From: Bacteroidota bacterium
GTDB taxonomy: Bacteria > Bacteroidota > Bacteroidia > Chitinophagales > Chitinophagaceae
Direction: 5' to 3'
Assembly: GCA_005882315.1 (NCBI GenBank)
Contig: VBAR01000001.1
Coordinates: forward strand, 1,623,736 to 1,687,735
DNA length: 64,000 bases
Of the stretch, positions 1 to 7,261 are shown one piece after another. How positions within the stretch are numbered: the first letter of the stretch is position 1; every line of letters begins with the position of its first letter. Below the pieces are notes generated by a model that did not search any database, was not told the origin of the DNA, and saw only the letters and a program-made list of their open reading frames with translations. A program made the translations under genes and the position numbers.

Positions 1-476
1 GCAGAGGTCGTACGCTGGAGGTTAGTTGTTATGTTGTTGAAATTGAACTTTTGAAGAAAACTCAATTTAATTTCTTTTTGTTATTGCTGTTCATTATTCC
101 TTTGATTTTTGTTGGTTATTATGTGAAAGATAAGTTTCGGAAAAAAGAAGAGGCAGCATCAATCGTCGATAATAGTGATTACATACAATTAGGAAACTTT
201 AAGTTCCATACAGATAATAATGTTCTTAAAAGTGAGAATAAAACTATTGAGCTTTCGGAAAAAGAAACAAAAGCTCTAAAAATATTTGCAGAAAATATAA
301 ACCAGATCGTAGACAGGGAAAAACTGATGAAAGAAATTTGGGAAGATGAAGGTATAGTTGTGATCAGTAGAAATGTCGATGTATTGGTGTCTAAATTACG
401 TAAGAAATTAAGCGATGATAACTCCTTTAAATTTATTAACGTACATGGTAGGGGTTACAAATTTATTATTGAGTAG
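1..476 (+). CDS. Membrane-anchored winged-helix regulator, ToxR-like (5' end outside window)
   Basis: The frame is open to the left edge, with sense codons before the TTG at 51, so this is the C-terminal part of a larger protein. What is visible is a short segment, one strong membrane helix (about residues 8-26 counted from the TTG), a basic stop-transfer stretch (KDKFRKKEE), then a Trans_reg_C winged helix (about 45-140) ending in the typical wing residues GRGYKF. The DNA-binding domain follows the helix, so an outward N-terminal sensor coupled to a cytoplasmic DNA-binding domain is likely, as in ToxR/CadC-type regulators. No receiver domain can be seen. Target and signal are unknown. The region is AT-rich, like the adjacent sigma-factor genes. 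Family is secure from the C-terminus; the full architecture is inferred because the N-terminus is missing. Confidence 0.75.
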   Translation, partial: RGRTLEVSCYVVEIELLKKTQFNFFLLLLFIIPLIFVGYYVKDKFRKKEEAASIVDNSDYIQLGNFKFHTDNNVLKSENKTIELSEKETKALKIFAENINQIVDREKLMKEIWEDEGIVVISRNVDVLVSKLRKKLSDDNSFKFINVHGRGYKFIIE

Positions 477-782
477 ATACCAGGTAAAATTCTAAAGTGT
501 AAAACAAATTAGACGTGTGATCAATACTTTGTCAATGTCATGAATTGTCTGATTTAGATTTACACGATTTCGTGTCAACGAGCAGGGCTTGCTGCTGTGC
601 TGGAAATTATTTTCGTCCAGCTCGGAACTGAAGCCCAATACAATTACTAATGATGAAGTTAAGAACAAAAGTCGAATAGAATTACGTATGACCGGACTGC
701 AGCTGATAGCGAACAAAAAGATGAGAATTTATTCGTAGGCCAGCATAGCAACAAACCCCATGTTGCCTGCAGTTGCAATCGT
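477..782. other. Gene-free stretch with short inverted repeats
   Basis: No convincing gene in either strand. It holds several short hairpins: ACACG/CGTGT (562-575), CGAGC/GCTCG enclosing 579-624, GCTGGA/TCCAGC (599-621), and GCAAC/GTTGC around 754-767. It also contains one half (761-771) of an inverted repeat whose partner is at 1978-1988, beyond the sigma-factor genes. It could be a degenerate mobile-element or cassette boundary. No function can be assigned from sequence alone. Confidence 0.4.
761..771 (-). repeat. Left copy of inverted 11-bp repeat flanking the sigma-factor cassette
   Basis: Read on the minus strand this is TGCAGGCAACA, identical to 1978-1988 on the plus strand. The next outer bases are similar too (AAC against AAT before the core). 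The pair brackets the ECF sigma factor and its partner. Confidence 0.5.
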
Positions 783-1379
783 TTAAGCCGTTAACTCTTT
801 TAATAAATCTTCTGTTTGTCGGATTGTTTTGTTGTAACTTTTCATTACCCATTTGGAGAAGAATAGCAAAAAGATAAAGCAGCAAGAAAATGAAAATGTA
901 TAAAAATATATGCTGTATGGTATCCCGTTTTTTGAAAAAAACTTTGGCAATAAAAGCACGACAATCACTAACTGCAGGTAGCTAAACCTTAGATTTAGTT
1001 TTTGAAGTTTGTGAAATTTTATTTTTTGAGTTGCGAAATCTTTCAAGGTTTCCACATATGGTTTGCCAACATCTCCCACTTTGTTCAAATTTTGAAGACT
1101 GAGCAAACTAATTGTCGTCACTATTACAAAAATTGAAATTCCTAATACACCGATAATTTGATAGAAGACTCCATTCAATTTGTCAAAATTGAATCCTATA
1201 AAAAAAGCACTGCTGATACAAATAAGACTTCCCAATATTTCTGGCAATATTATCTTGTATAGTTTTGAATGAAATTTCCGTTTGCTCATTTTGTCAAATG
1301 TTTTAAGAGTTAAATTTTGTTTCCCTTTTACTTGGTTGTCCATTTCATTCCAAGTGTTTTTTAAGTCGTCAAGTTCCAT
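783..1379 (-). CDS. Four-helix membrane protein, probable partner of the ECF sigma factor
   Basis: 198 aa. The N-terminus MELDDLKNTWNEMD is soluble and charged. Hydrophobic helices follow at about residues 42-63, 72-95, 130-148 and 152-174, and the tail is polar. Bacteroidota ECF sigma operons often carry a short membrane protein opening with this kind of motif right after the sigma gene. Here it begins 2 bases past the sigma stop, so co-transcription is very likely. A role in holding or sensing for the sigma factor is inferred from position only; there is no recognisable anti-sigma zinc motif. High A+T. Start is an ATG at 1379. Confidence 0.7.
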   Translation of the reverse strand: MELDDLKNTWNEMDNQVKGKQNLTLKTFDKMSKRKFHSKLYKIILPEILGSLICISSAFFIGFNFDKLNGVFYQIIGVLGISIFVIVTTISLLSLQNLNKVGDVGKPYVETLKDFATQKIKFHKLQKLNLRFSYLQLVIVVLLLPKFFSKNGIPYSIYFYTFSFSCCFIFLLFFSKWVMKSYNKTIRQTEDLLKELTA

Positions 1380-1381
1380 AA

Positions 1382-1873
1382 TTAGAATTTTTTTAAAATT
1401 TGCTGTTTCAATTTTTCTTTAATTCTGGAAAGTTTTGTCCCTACATTACTTGTTGAAAGACCAATGATTTCTCCAATTTCATCATAGTTTTTATTGTCAA
1501 GGTAAAGCATAACAATTCCTTTGTCCAATAAATTTAACTTGTCAATTTGTTGTTTGAATAAAAGCCATTTTTCTTCATTTTCTGTATTGTCATTATTGGG
1601 ATGTTCTGAAACTTCCTCATCAATAGGAACTGTTGCTATTCTTTTCTTAGATATTTTTAGTTGGTAAATTGCAACATTTAGGGCAACTCTATAAACCCAA
1701 GTACTTAAACTTGATTTTTGATTAAAAGTGTCAAAAGACTTCCAAAGCTGGTAAAATATTTCTTGAACTAAATCCTTCTTGTCATCACTATTGTTGGTAT
1801 ATAAAGAGGCGATTTTATAGATAAATTTTTCTTTCTCTTTTATAGCCGCTATAAATTTTTCTTTTTTTTCCAC
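1382..1873 (-). CDS. RNA polymerase sigma factor, ECF family
   Basis: 163 aa, normal for an ECF factor. Region 2 spans about residues 12-75, with the core-binding DLVQEIFYQLWKSF segment and STWVYRVALNVA. A linker rich in N/E/D follows, then region 4 (about 105-160), whose helix-turn-helix is YDEIGEIIGLSTSNVGTKLSRIKEKL. It directs RNA polymerase to a small regulon, probably including its own promoter. The start appears to be GTG at 1873, since no ATG lies nearby in frame. It is the first gene of a two-gene unit with the membrane protein downstream. The unit is AT-richer than the flanking genes and is bracketed by an inverted repeat, which suggests horizontal acquisition. The ECF subgroup cannot be assigned by eye. 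Confidence 0.9.
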   Translation of the reverse strand: MEKKEKFIAAIKEKEKFIYKIASLYTNNSDDKKDLVQEIFYQLWKSFDTFNQKSSLSTWVYRVALNVAIYQLKISKKRIATVPIDEEVSEHPNNDNTENEEKWLLFKQQIDKLNLLDKGIVMLYLDNKNYDEIGEIIGLSTSNVGTKLSRIKEKLKQQILKKF

Positions 1874-1977
1874 TAATTTTTATACATTTTTGAATCTCTA
1901 CTATATTAGTGTACCACATTGCGAAAAAGTCACAACTTAGTTGAATTATTTTTGAAGGATGATGTCGGTCGGTGAAT

Positions 1978-1988
1978 TGCAGGCAACA
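1978..1988 (+). repeat. Right copy of inverted 11-bp repeat flanking the sigma-factor cassette
   Basis: TGCAGGCAACA, the inverted counterpart of 761-771. It lies between the sigma-factor start and the 3' end of the dipeptide epimerase gene, where base composition changes from AT-rich to the genome-typical level. Confidence 0.5.
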
Positions 1989-2074
1989 CTCTAATTTATA
2001 CTATAAGACGCAATATGAAAAATTTTCGACTCGATCTCATTGTGAAGTAAGCAACAGCTTGATGAATGAGCAAT

Positions 2075-3250
2075 TTAATACACCGACACCTTCTCCATCT
2101 TTTCCAATCTTGCTGAATCAATCGTTGCCCCAAGTCCGGGAGTTTCAGTTACAGTTACTAAACCATTTTCTCCGTACACTGCACCACCGCTTACCGGGTC
2201 TTCGGTAAACATAAGCGGGGTATCAAAATCATAATATAAAATATTATTGGCTACATGTGCAAGATGTGCTTCGGCTGTTATTCCTAATCTTGATTCAGTA
2301 AATCCGCCGATCTGTAATGGCATTGCATTGGCTTCGGCAATATTTATAATTTTAAGAGCATTGTATAAGCCACCGCATTTACCGAGTTTAATATTAAACA
2401 TATCACAGGCACCCAGTTCAACCAATCTTGCTGCATCATGTTCATCACCACATGTTTCGTCTGACATGATAGGTATCGGACTATTCTTTCTTAGTTTGCG
2501 AAGCTTCATATAATTCCATCTTGCTATCGGTTCTTCACAAAATTGTATATCGCAACCTTTCACTCCATTCAATACTTTAATGGCGCCTTTTAAATTCCAT
2601 CCCTGGTTTGCATCGATGCGTAATGGTATCTCTTTACCAATGGCTTTGCGAATTGCTTTTACTCGTTCAATATCTTTTTTTGGTTCGCCACCTACTTTTA
2701 CTTTTATCACCGGGAAACCCATATTAGCAAAACGTAAAGCATCTGCCGCCATTTTATCTGGTTCGCCTAGGCTGATAGTATAATCGGTATATATTTCTTT
2801 TTTCGGTTTATCATCATCCGGTACTTTCCATTTATCTTCTTTCGATCTCATTTCTCTACGCAGTTTCCGCAGGTATTTGTATAAAGGTAATCCTGCATGC
2901 TGTGATGCAATATCCAGCAAAGCCATATCAAATGCACTTTTGATGCTGCTGTTGCCATAGATAACAGCATCCATTACACGCAAACATTTTTTTATATCCA
3001 GTGGATCTTCAGGTTTCAGAATTTTTGCAAGCAGTTGCCCGACCACCATACAAGTATTCACTACTTCGCCATTGATAAATGCATAAGGGCTGCATTCACC
3101 AAAGCCAGTAATACCTTCTTTTGTTTTGATAACGACAATTACACTTTGTGCATCGTATTCGGCGCCGAGGGAAATAATAAATGGTTCTTTAAGTGGGATC
3201 AGCAATTTGTAAAGATCTACCCGGTCGATATGTAATTTATTTTCACTCAT
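2075..3250 (-). CDS. Dipeptide epimerase (enolase superfamily, L-Ala-D/L-Glu epimerase type)
   Basis: Start placed at the ATG at 3250 (MSENKLHIDRVDLYKL), which fits the family N-terminus; the frame is open 48 bases further up. Mandelate-racemase/muconate-lactonizing features are all present: the lid domain; KVKVGG with the paired catalytic lysines; metal ligands in RIDANQGW, CEEP and SDET; the opposite lysine in NIKLGKCGG. A late DFD motif (YYDFDTPLMF) matches the DxD that binds the dipeptide amino group in dipeptide epimerases, and TDYTISLGEPDKMA is also typical. Likely role: epimerising murein-derived Ala-Glu or related dipeptides during peptidoglycan recycling. Substrate range is not predictable without modelling. 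O-succinylbenzoate synthase is less likely because of the DxD. Confidence 0.85.
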   Translation of the reverse strand: MSENKLHIDRVDLYKLLIPLKEPFIISLGAEYDAQSVIVVIKTKEGITGFGECSPYAFINGEVVNTCMVVGQLLAKILKPEDPLDIKKCLRVMDAVIYGNSSIKSAFDMALLDIASQHAGLPLYKYLRKLRREMRSKEDKWKVPDDDKPKKEIYTDYTISLGEPDKMAADALRFANMGFPVIKVKVGGEPKKDIERVKAIRKAIGKEIPLRIDANQGWNLKGAIKVLNGVKGCDIQFCEEPIARWNYMKLRKLRKNSPIPIMSDETCGDEHDAARLVELGACDMFNIKLGKCGGLYNALKIINIAEANAMPLQIGGFTESRLGITAEAHLAHVANNILYYDFDTPLMFTEDPVSGGAVYGENGLVTVTETPGLGATIDSARLEKMEKVSVY

Positions 3251-3354
3251 AATGGTGGTTTGGCTGAAAGATAATTTGAAAATGGGAAATTCCTGCACGG
3301 TTTTGGCAGGATACGAAAATCAAAAGCCATTCATTTTATCTTAAATCCTTATTT

Positions 3355-3885
3355 ATGAAAATTGTTCCAGTCCTGGTAGTCTTGATCCTGTTTTCCTGTA
3401 AAAAAGAAGTGACCGAACTGCCTCCCGCTACTCAAACCGGGGCTAATACATTTGGTTGCCGCATAGATGGAACGATTTGGGGCCCGCAAAAGAATCCTGT
3501 GTTTCCCGGTGCTGCAATACTTGAAGCAAGGCAAGAACCTGATAAGGATCTTTATATAAATGCAAGAAATTTTATTTCCTCACCTAACGAAACAGAGTTT
3601 GATATCTTTATTAAGAATATGAATGCTACCGGCACTTATAATTTTAATACCACGATGTCTGCACCTAACGCCGGGGCCAGCTATGTTTATTATGTAAAAA
3701 GAAATATAACCCCGCAAAATGAATGGATGACGTCTGCTTCTTATACCGGTACAGTTACAATAACAACTTATGATACTGTTCAGCGTTTTGTCTCAGGAAT
3801 TTTTCAGATGCAAATGATCAATCTTTACAACGACCCGCAACCCATTAGAGTTACAGAAGGAAGATTTGATGTAAAGATCCAATAA
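3355..3885 (+). CDS. Hypothetical lipoprotein (DUF6252-like)
   Basis: 176 aa. A lipoprotein signal ends in the lipobox LFSC at residues 12-15, giving a lipidated Cys followed by KKE. The mature part opens with GANTFGCRIDGTIWGP, the signature of a Bacteroidota lipoprotein family recalled as DUF6252, and then alternates beta-strand-like segments. It would sit on the periplasmic face of a membrane, or on the surface. No catalytic motif is visible and function is unknown. It converges with the next gene: the two stop codons are 2 bases apart in the palindrome TAAGCTTA, so no separate terminator fits. Confidence 0.7.
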   Translation: MKIVPVLVVLILFSCKKEVTELPPATQTGANTFGCRIDGTIWGPQKNPVFPGAAILEARQEPDKDLYINARNFISSPNETEFDIFIKNMNATGTYNFNTTMSAPNAGASYVYYVKRNITPQNEWMTSASYTGTVTITTYDTVQRFVSGIFQMQMINLYNDPQPIRVTEGRFDVKIQ

Positions 3886-3887
3886 GC

Positions 3888-4556
3888 TTAGTCAATATAC
3901 ACCCGTAAGCCAATGCTAACAGAAAGCAATAAAGGAACATAACGATTGGCGAGTAAATAATTATTTGGATAATCTGTTGTAGGAATGGATGCGTTGAACT
4001 CATTATAAAGAAAAATATCACCGGAAAGTTGCATATCCCAACCAATGCCAGCATCAATCGTCAGTCGTTTAAATCTTGAATGACCGTATAAAAGAGGCAC
4101 CTTGTATAAAGCAGTATCAACAGCCGGAGTAAATGTATTTTCTATTTCTCCACCCGAAACCCCGAATCCGACCGTTCCATAGAGGCTCCATCCTTCTTCC
4201 TTATTGCATTGGCCAAGAAAATAATGTTTCCAACCAATACTAAGGTGCCTATGGTCCATTTTAGTTTTGTTGTGGAAAGAGATGGATTGCGGCGCTGTAG
4301 TTGTTGATTTTGCATCTGCAGTAAGATCATTGGTAAACTCGCCATTTAAAAAATAGGAAGCTAAAACGTAGGGACCAGATCTCGGTGTGATATTAAAGTC
4401 CACTTTAATGGTATGCCCGAATATCCAGAACTGCTGAGTTTCTTTCTGGCTTCTTATTAAACTGAAATCAGTAGCCAGACTCCAGGGACTTTGGGCATTG
4501 GTATCGCCTGAGATAATAAGCAACAAAAAGAATAGTATGACAGAATTTTTTCTCAC
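3888..4556 (-). CDS. Secreted outer-membrane beta-barrel protein, hypothetical
   Basis: 222 aa with a clear Sec signal peptide (residues 1-21, cleavage after TNA before QSPW). The mature chain has alternating-residue amphipathic strands such as GPYVLASYFLNGEF, HRHLSIGWKHYFLG and KRLTIDAGIGWDMQL, and ends LLLSVSIGLRVYID, a barrel-type C-terminal strand. About 200 residues suits an 8-10-strand barrel of the OmpA/OprF-like superfamily. No OmpA peptidoglycan-binding domain follows. Function unknown. Confidence 0.65.
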   Translation of the reverse strand: MRKNSVILFFLLLIISGDTNAQSPWSLATDFSLIRSQKETQQFWIFGHTIKVDFNITPRSGPYVLASYFLNGEFTNDLTADAKSTTTAPQSISFHNKTKMDHRHLSIGWKHYFLGQCNKEEGWSLYGTVGFGVSGGEIENTFTPAVDTALYKVPLLYGHSRFKRLTIDAGIGWDMQLSGDIFLYNEFNASIPTTDYPNNYLLANRYVPLLLSVSIGLRVYID

Positions 4557-4578
4557 AGTAAAATATATGATAAAAATA

Positions 4579-4612
4579 ATAAAGCCATCCGTAATACTAA
4601 GGATGGCTTTAT
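4579..4612 (-). terminator. Rho-independent terminator of the S46 peptidase gene
   Basis: A perfect 12-bp stem (4579-4590 with 4601-4612, core AAAGCCATCC/GGATGGCTTT) and a 10-base loop. On the minus strand it is followed by a T-rich run (4571-4578). It lies 18 bases past the peptidase stop. Confidence 0.85.
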
Positions 4613-4629
4613 AAATACTGAGAAATATT

Positions 4630-6795
4630 TTATTTCACCAGTTTCAGCTCGCTGATGATATGCGAAGCCCCGCCCAGTTTATCAATACACCAAAGTACAT
4701 AGCGGATATCGACACAAATAGTGCGGTTAAGGTCTTTGTCAAAGGCCAGCTTATGGCTAAGCGCTTCATAATTGCCATCGAAAGCAAGCCCCATTAATGC
4801 ACCGCTACCATTTAATACTGGTGAACCTGAATTGCCCCCTGTAATATCATTAGTGGTAATAAAACCGATCACCAGGTCTTTGCGAACCGGATCAGCATAT
4901 TGACCAAAATCTTTTTTCTTCAGTAGCTCAATTTGCTTTTCTGGCAGATCAAATTCATAATCGCCATCCTTATATTTTTCAAGCAGGCCTTTACTGGTTG
5001 TTACATAATCATAAAATACTGCGTCTCTCGGCCGGTAGCTTTTTACAGCACCATAACTTACCCGCATAGTAGAAGTAGCATCCGGGTACATCATCTTTGC
5101 TTTAACCGGATCCATTTCCATGATCCCTTTCAGGTATAATCTTCCGGCTTCATTATTCTTTGTCGTAAACTGGGTGAAATAAGGAAGATATTTTCCCATG
5201 TAATTTTTATAAAATGCGCTTGCATGTGCAAAAGCAGGATCATCCTGAAGTTTCAATGCATCGGGTTTGTTTACAAAATCTTTCCATTTAGCATCATCCA
5301 GCAGCATTGTTTTACTGAAAACATCAGCAGCATATTTTTTATAAGTGTCTTCATTATCCAGCGGGCCATACATATTTTTCAATGTGGAATAAAAACCGAT
5401 CGGGTGTTGATCTTTTGAAATGTCTTTGTAGAATAGCATAGTAATAGTAGCAAGAATGTTCCGGTCAGACGTTATGTTCTCTGTTTTTATAAAACTTGCT
5501 CTTGCCTGTATGGCGGCATCTAATGCTCTTTTTACATCAGCTTGTTTTGCATCTGTTTTTACCAATGCTGCTTCCAGCATTTGCAATGTTCCTGCGAATG
5601 CAATAAGAGGGGAACCGCTGATCCCTTCCATCATATACACCCGGTGCATAGCATAAGGCCGCCATGCATCATATGCTTTTCCCAGGTCAGCCAATAGGTT
5701 TTCATATTCCGGTTTTCCTTTTGCCCATGTGTTGAATTTAGTTTCAAATGTTTTCTTTTGCCCATACACATCATACTTCAGCAATTGTTTTGTTTCACCA
5801 TCATAAAATTTCCAGTAATTGGCAATGCTTGCATAATCTGAGGCAAGTTGAAGTTTGATCTCCGGGTCTTTCTTCATTTCCTCAAACATATACTTCAGTC
5901 TTGCATCACGCAGCTTCACGAGTGTCGGATTATTAATGTCGGTTGAGAGTTTTATTCCGTAAGAAGTTTCATAGCGATTGGTGCTACCGGGATAGCCCCA
6001 GATCATTGCAAAGTCGCCATCTTTTAAGGGCTTTAATGAAACAGGCAAATACCATTTTGGTTTCAGCGGAACATTTTGTGCATTGTATTTTGCAGGTTTG
6101 CCATCAGCTGTTGAGTATACGCGGAAAACAGAAAAATCACCTGTATGCCGCGGCCATTCCCAGTTGTCAGTATCGCCACCGAACTTACCAACACTCTCAG
6201 GCGGTGCCCCGACCAATCTTACATCTTTATAACGCTGGTAAACGAATGCGAGAAACTGGTTGCCTTTGAACAAAGGGCTTACTCTTGTTTCAATAGACTG
6301 CAGCGTGTCAGTCATTCTTTTATTGATGGCTGCCAGTACATCGGCTTGTTTTTTCCAGCGATCAGCACCGGTTAGCCCTTTCAAGCTATCCATCACTTCT
6401 GCAGTTACATCATCTATCCGCATCAGGAACTGGATAGTTAATGTTGTTGGTATTTCCTCGTCTTTATTTTTCGCATAGAAACCATCAGCGAGATAGTTAT
6501 GATCTACTGTGCTGGCGCCAGCAATTGCATTGTAGCCGCAATGATGGTTGGTAAAAATTAATCCCTGGTTGCTTACAATTTCGCCGGTACAGCCGCTGCC
6601 GAAAATAATAATGGCATCTTTCAACGATGCTTTGTTGATATTATAGAGTTGATCTTTAGTAAGCTTCAATCCTTTTTTTACCATATCATTATATACCTGT
6701 TGCCCGAGTAATAGCGGCAACCACATACCCTCATCAGCCACCGACTTTATACTGATGCTAATCAGTAGGATGAAAGAGATAAAAAACCTTTTCAT
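4630..6795 (-). CDS. S46 family dipeptidyl-peptidase (DPP7-like)
   Basis: About 721 aa from the ATG at 6795 (MKRFFISFILLISISIKSVA, a Sec signal); the frame is open 57 bases further up. The catalytic triad is readable: His in FTNHHCGYNAI, Asp in GDTDNWEWPRHTGDFS, Ser in TGGNSGSPV. The length matches DPP7/DPP11. These periplasmic enzymes remove dipeptides from oligopeptide N-termini and feed peptide-using Bacteroidota. From memory, DPP7 has Gly and DPP11 has Arg in the S1-site segment just after the serine. Here it reads AFDGNYE, which argues for the DPP7 type with a preference for hydrophobic P1 residues; that is an inference. It is transcribed alone and ends at a strong terminator. Confidence 0.9.
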   Translation of the reverse strand: MKRFFISFILLISISIKSVADEGMWLPLLLGQQVYNDMVKKGLKLTKDQLYNINKASLKDAIIIFGSGCTGEIVSNQGLIFTNHHCGYNAIAGASTVDHNYLADGFYAKNKDEEIPTTLTIQFLMRIDDVTAEVMDSLKGLTGADRWKKQADVLAAINKRMTDTLQSIETRVSPLFKGNQFLAFVYQRYKDVRLVGAPPESVGKFGGDTDNWEWPRHTGDFSVFRVYSTADGKPAKYNAQNVPLKPKWYLPVSLKPLKDGDFAMIWGYPGSTNRYETSYGIKLSTDINNPTLVKLRDARLKYMFEEMKKDPEIKLQLASDYASIANYWKFYDGETKQLLKYDVYGQKKTFETKFNTWAKGKPEYENLLADLGKAYDAWRPYAMHRVYMMEGISGSPLIAFAGTLQMLEAALVKTDAKQADVKRALDAAIQARASFIKTENITSDRNILATITMLFYKDISKDQHPIGFYSTLKNMYGPLDNEDTYKKYAADVFSKTMLLDDAKWKDFVNKPDALKLQDDPAFAHASAFYKNYMGKYLPYFTQFTTKNNEAGRLYLKGIMEMDPVKAKMMYPDATSTMRVSYGAVKSYRPRDAVFYDYVTTSKGLLEKYKDGDYEFDLPEKQIELLKKKDFGQYADPVRKDLVIGFITTNDITGGNSGSPVLNGSGALMGLAFDGNYEALSHKLAFDKDLNRTICVDIRYVLWCIDKLGGASHIISELKLVK

Positions 6796-6937
6796 GTGTG
6801 TTATTTTGCGCAAACGTAACTTAAAAATAGCATTTCCGGAATGACTGTTCATCCTAGCAAATCAATTTTAAGAATTTAATTAAAACCCGGCGCAAAAATG
6901 CCCCCAGTGTTTGTTATTTTTAAATAAAATAAACAAT

Positions 6938-7261
6938 ATGATTGTTTCAACAACATCGACATTACAGGGAAAAAATGTAGAGGAGTATATCGGCATTGTA
7001 ACAGCCGAAGTAATCATCGGCGCAAACTTTTTAAAAGATATCATGGGCGGCCTGCGTGATTTCTTCGGTGGACGTAGTGGTACTTATGAGAAAGTGCTTC
7101 AGGAAGCGAGGCAAAATGCAATTACCGAACTGATGCAGAGAGCTCAGGGCATGGGTGCCAATGCAGTAATTGGTGTTGATCTTGATTTTGAAACCGTAGG
7201 TAGCGGTGGCAGTATGCTGATGGTGGTAGCATCAGGAACTTCTGTACGTATCAGCAATTAA
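6938..7261 (+). CDS. UPF0145 (YbjQ) family protein
   Basis: 107 aa from the ATG at 6938 (MIVSTTSTLQGKNVEEYIG); the frame extends slightly further up without need. The family pattern is complete: ATTST-like start, GIVTAEVIIGANFLKDI, GGRSGTYEKVLQEARQNAI, AQGMGANAVIGVDLDFE. YbjQ proteins form pentamers with a proposed metal-binding role; no enzymatic activity is established. The stop codon overlaps that of the convergent patatin gene in TTAA (7258-7261). Confidence 0.9.
   Translation: MIVSTTSTLQGKNVEEYIGIVTAEVIIGANFLKDIMGGLRDFFGGRSGTYEKVLQEARQNAITELMQRAQGMGANAVIGVDLDFETVGSGGSMLMVVASGTSVRISN

Noticed and set aside
492-716. 74-codon minus-strand frame
   Set aside because: No family features, no promoter box and it lies in a hairpin-rich gene-free stretch; taken as chance.
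561-782. Integron attC sites
   Set aside because: Short inverted repeats and GTTAAC are present, but there is no integrase, no R'/R'' core pattern of the right spacing and no cassette array.
1972-2208. 78-codon plus-strand frame
   Set aside because: Runs into the dipeptide epimerase gene antisense and has low-complexity content; a shadow frame.
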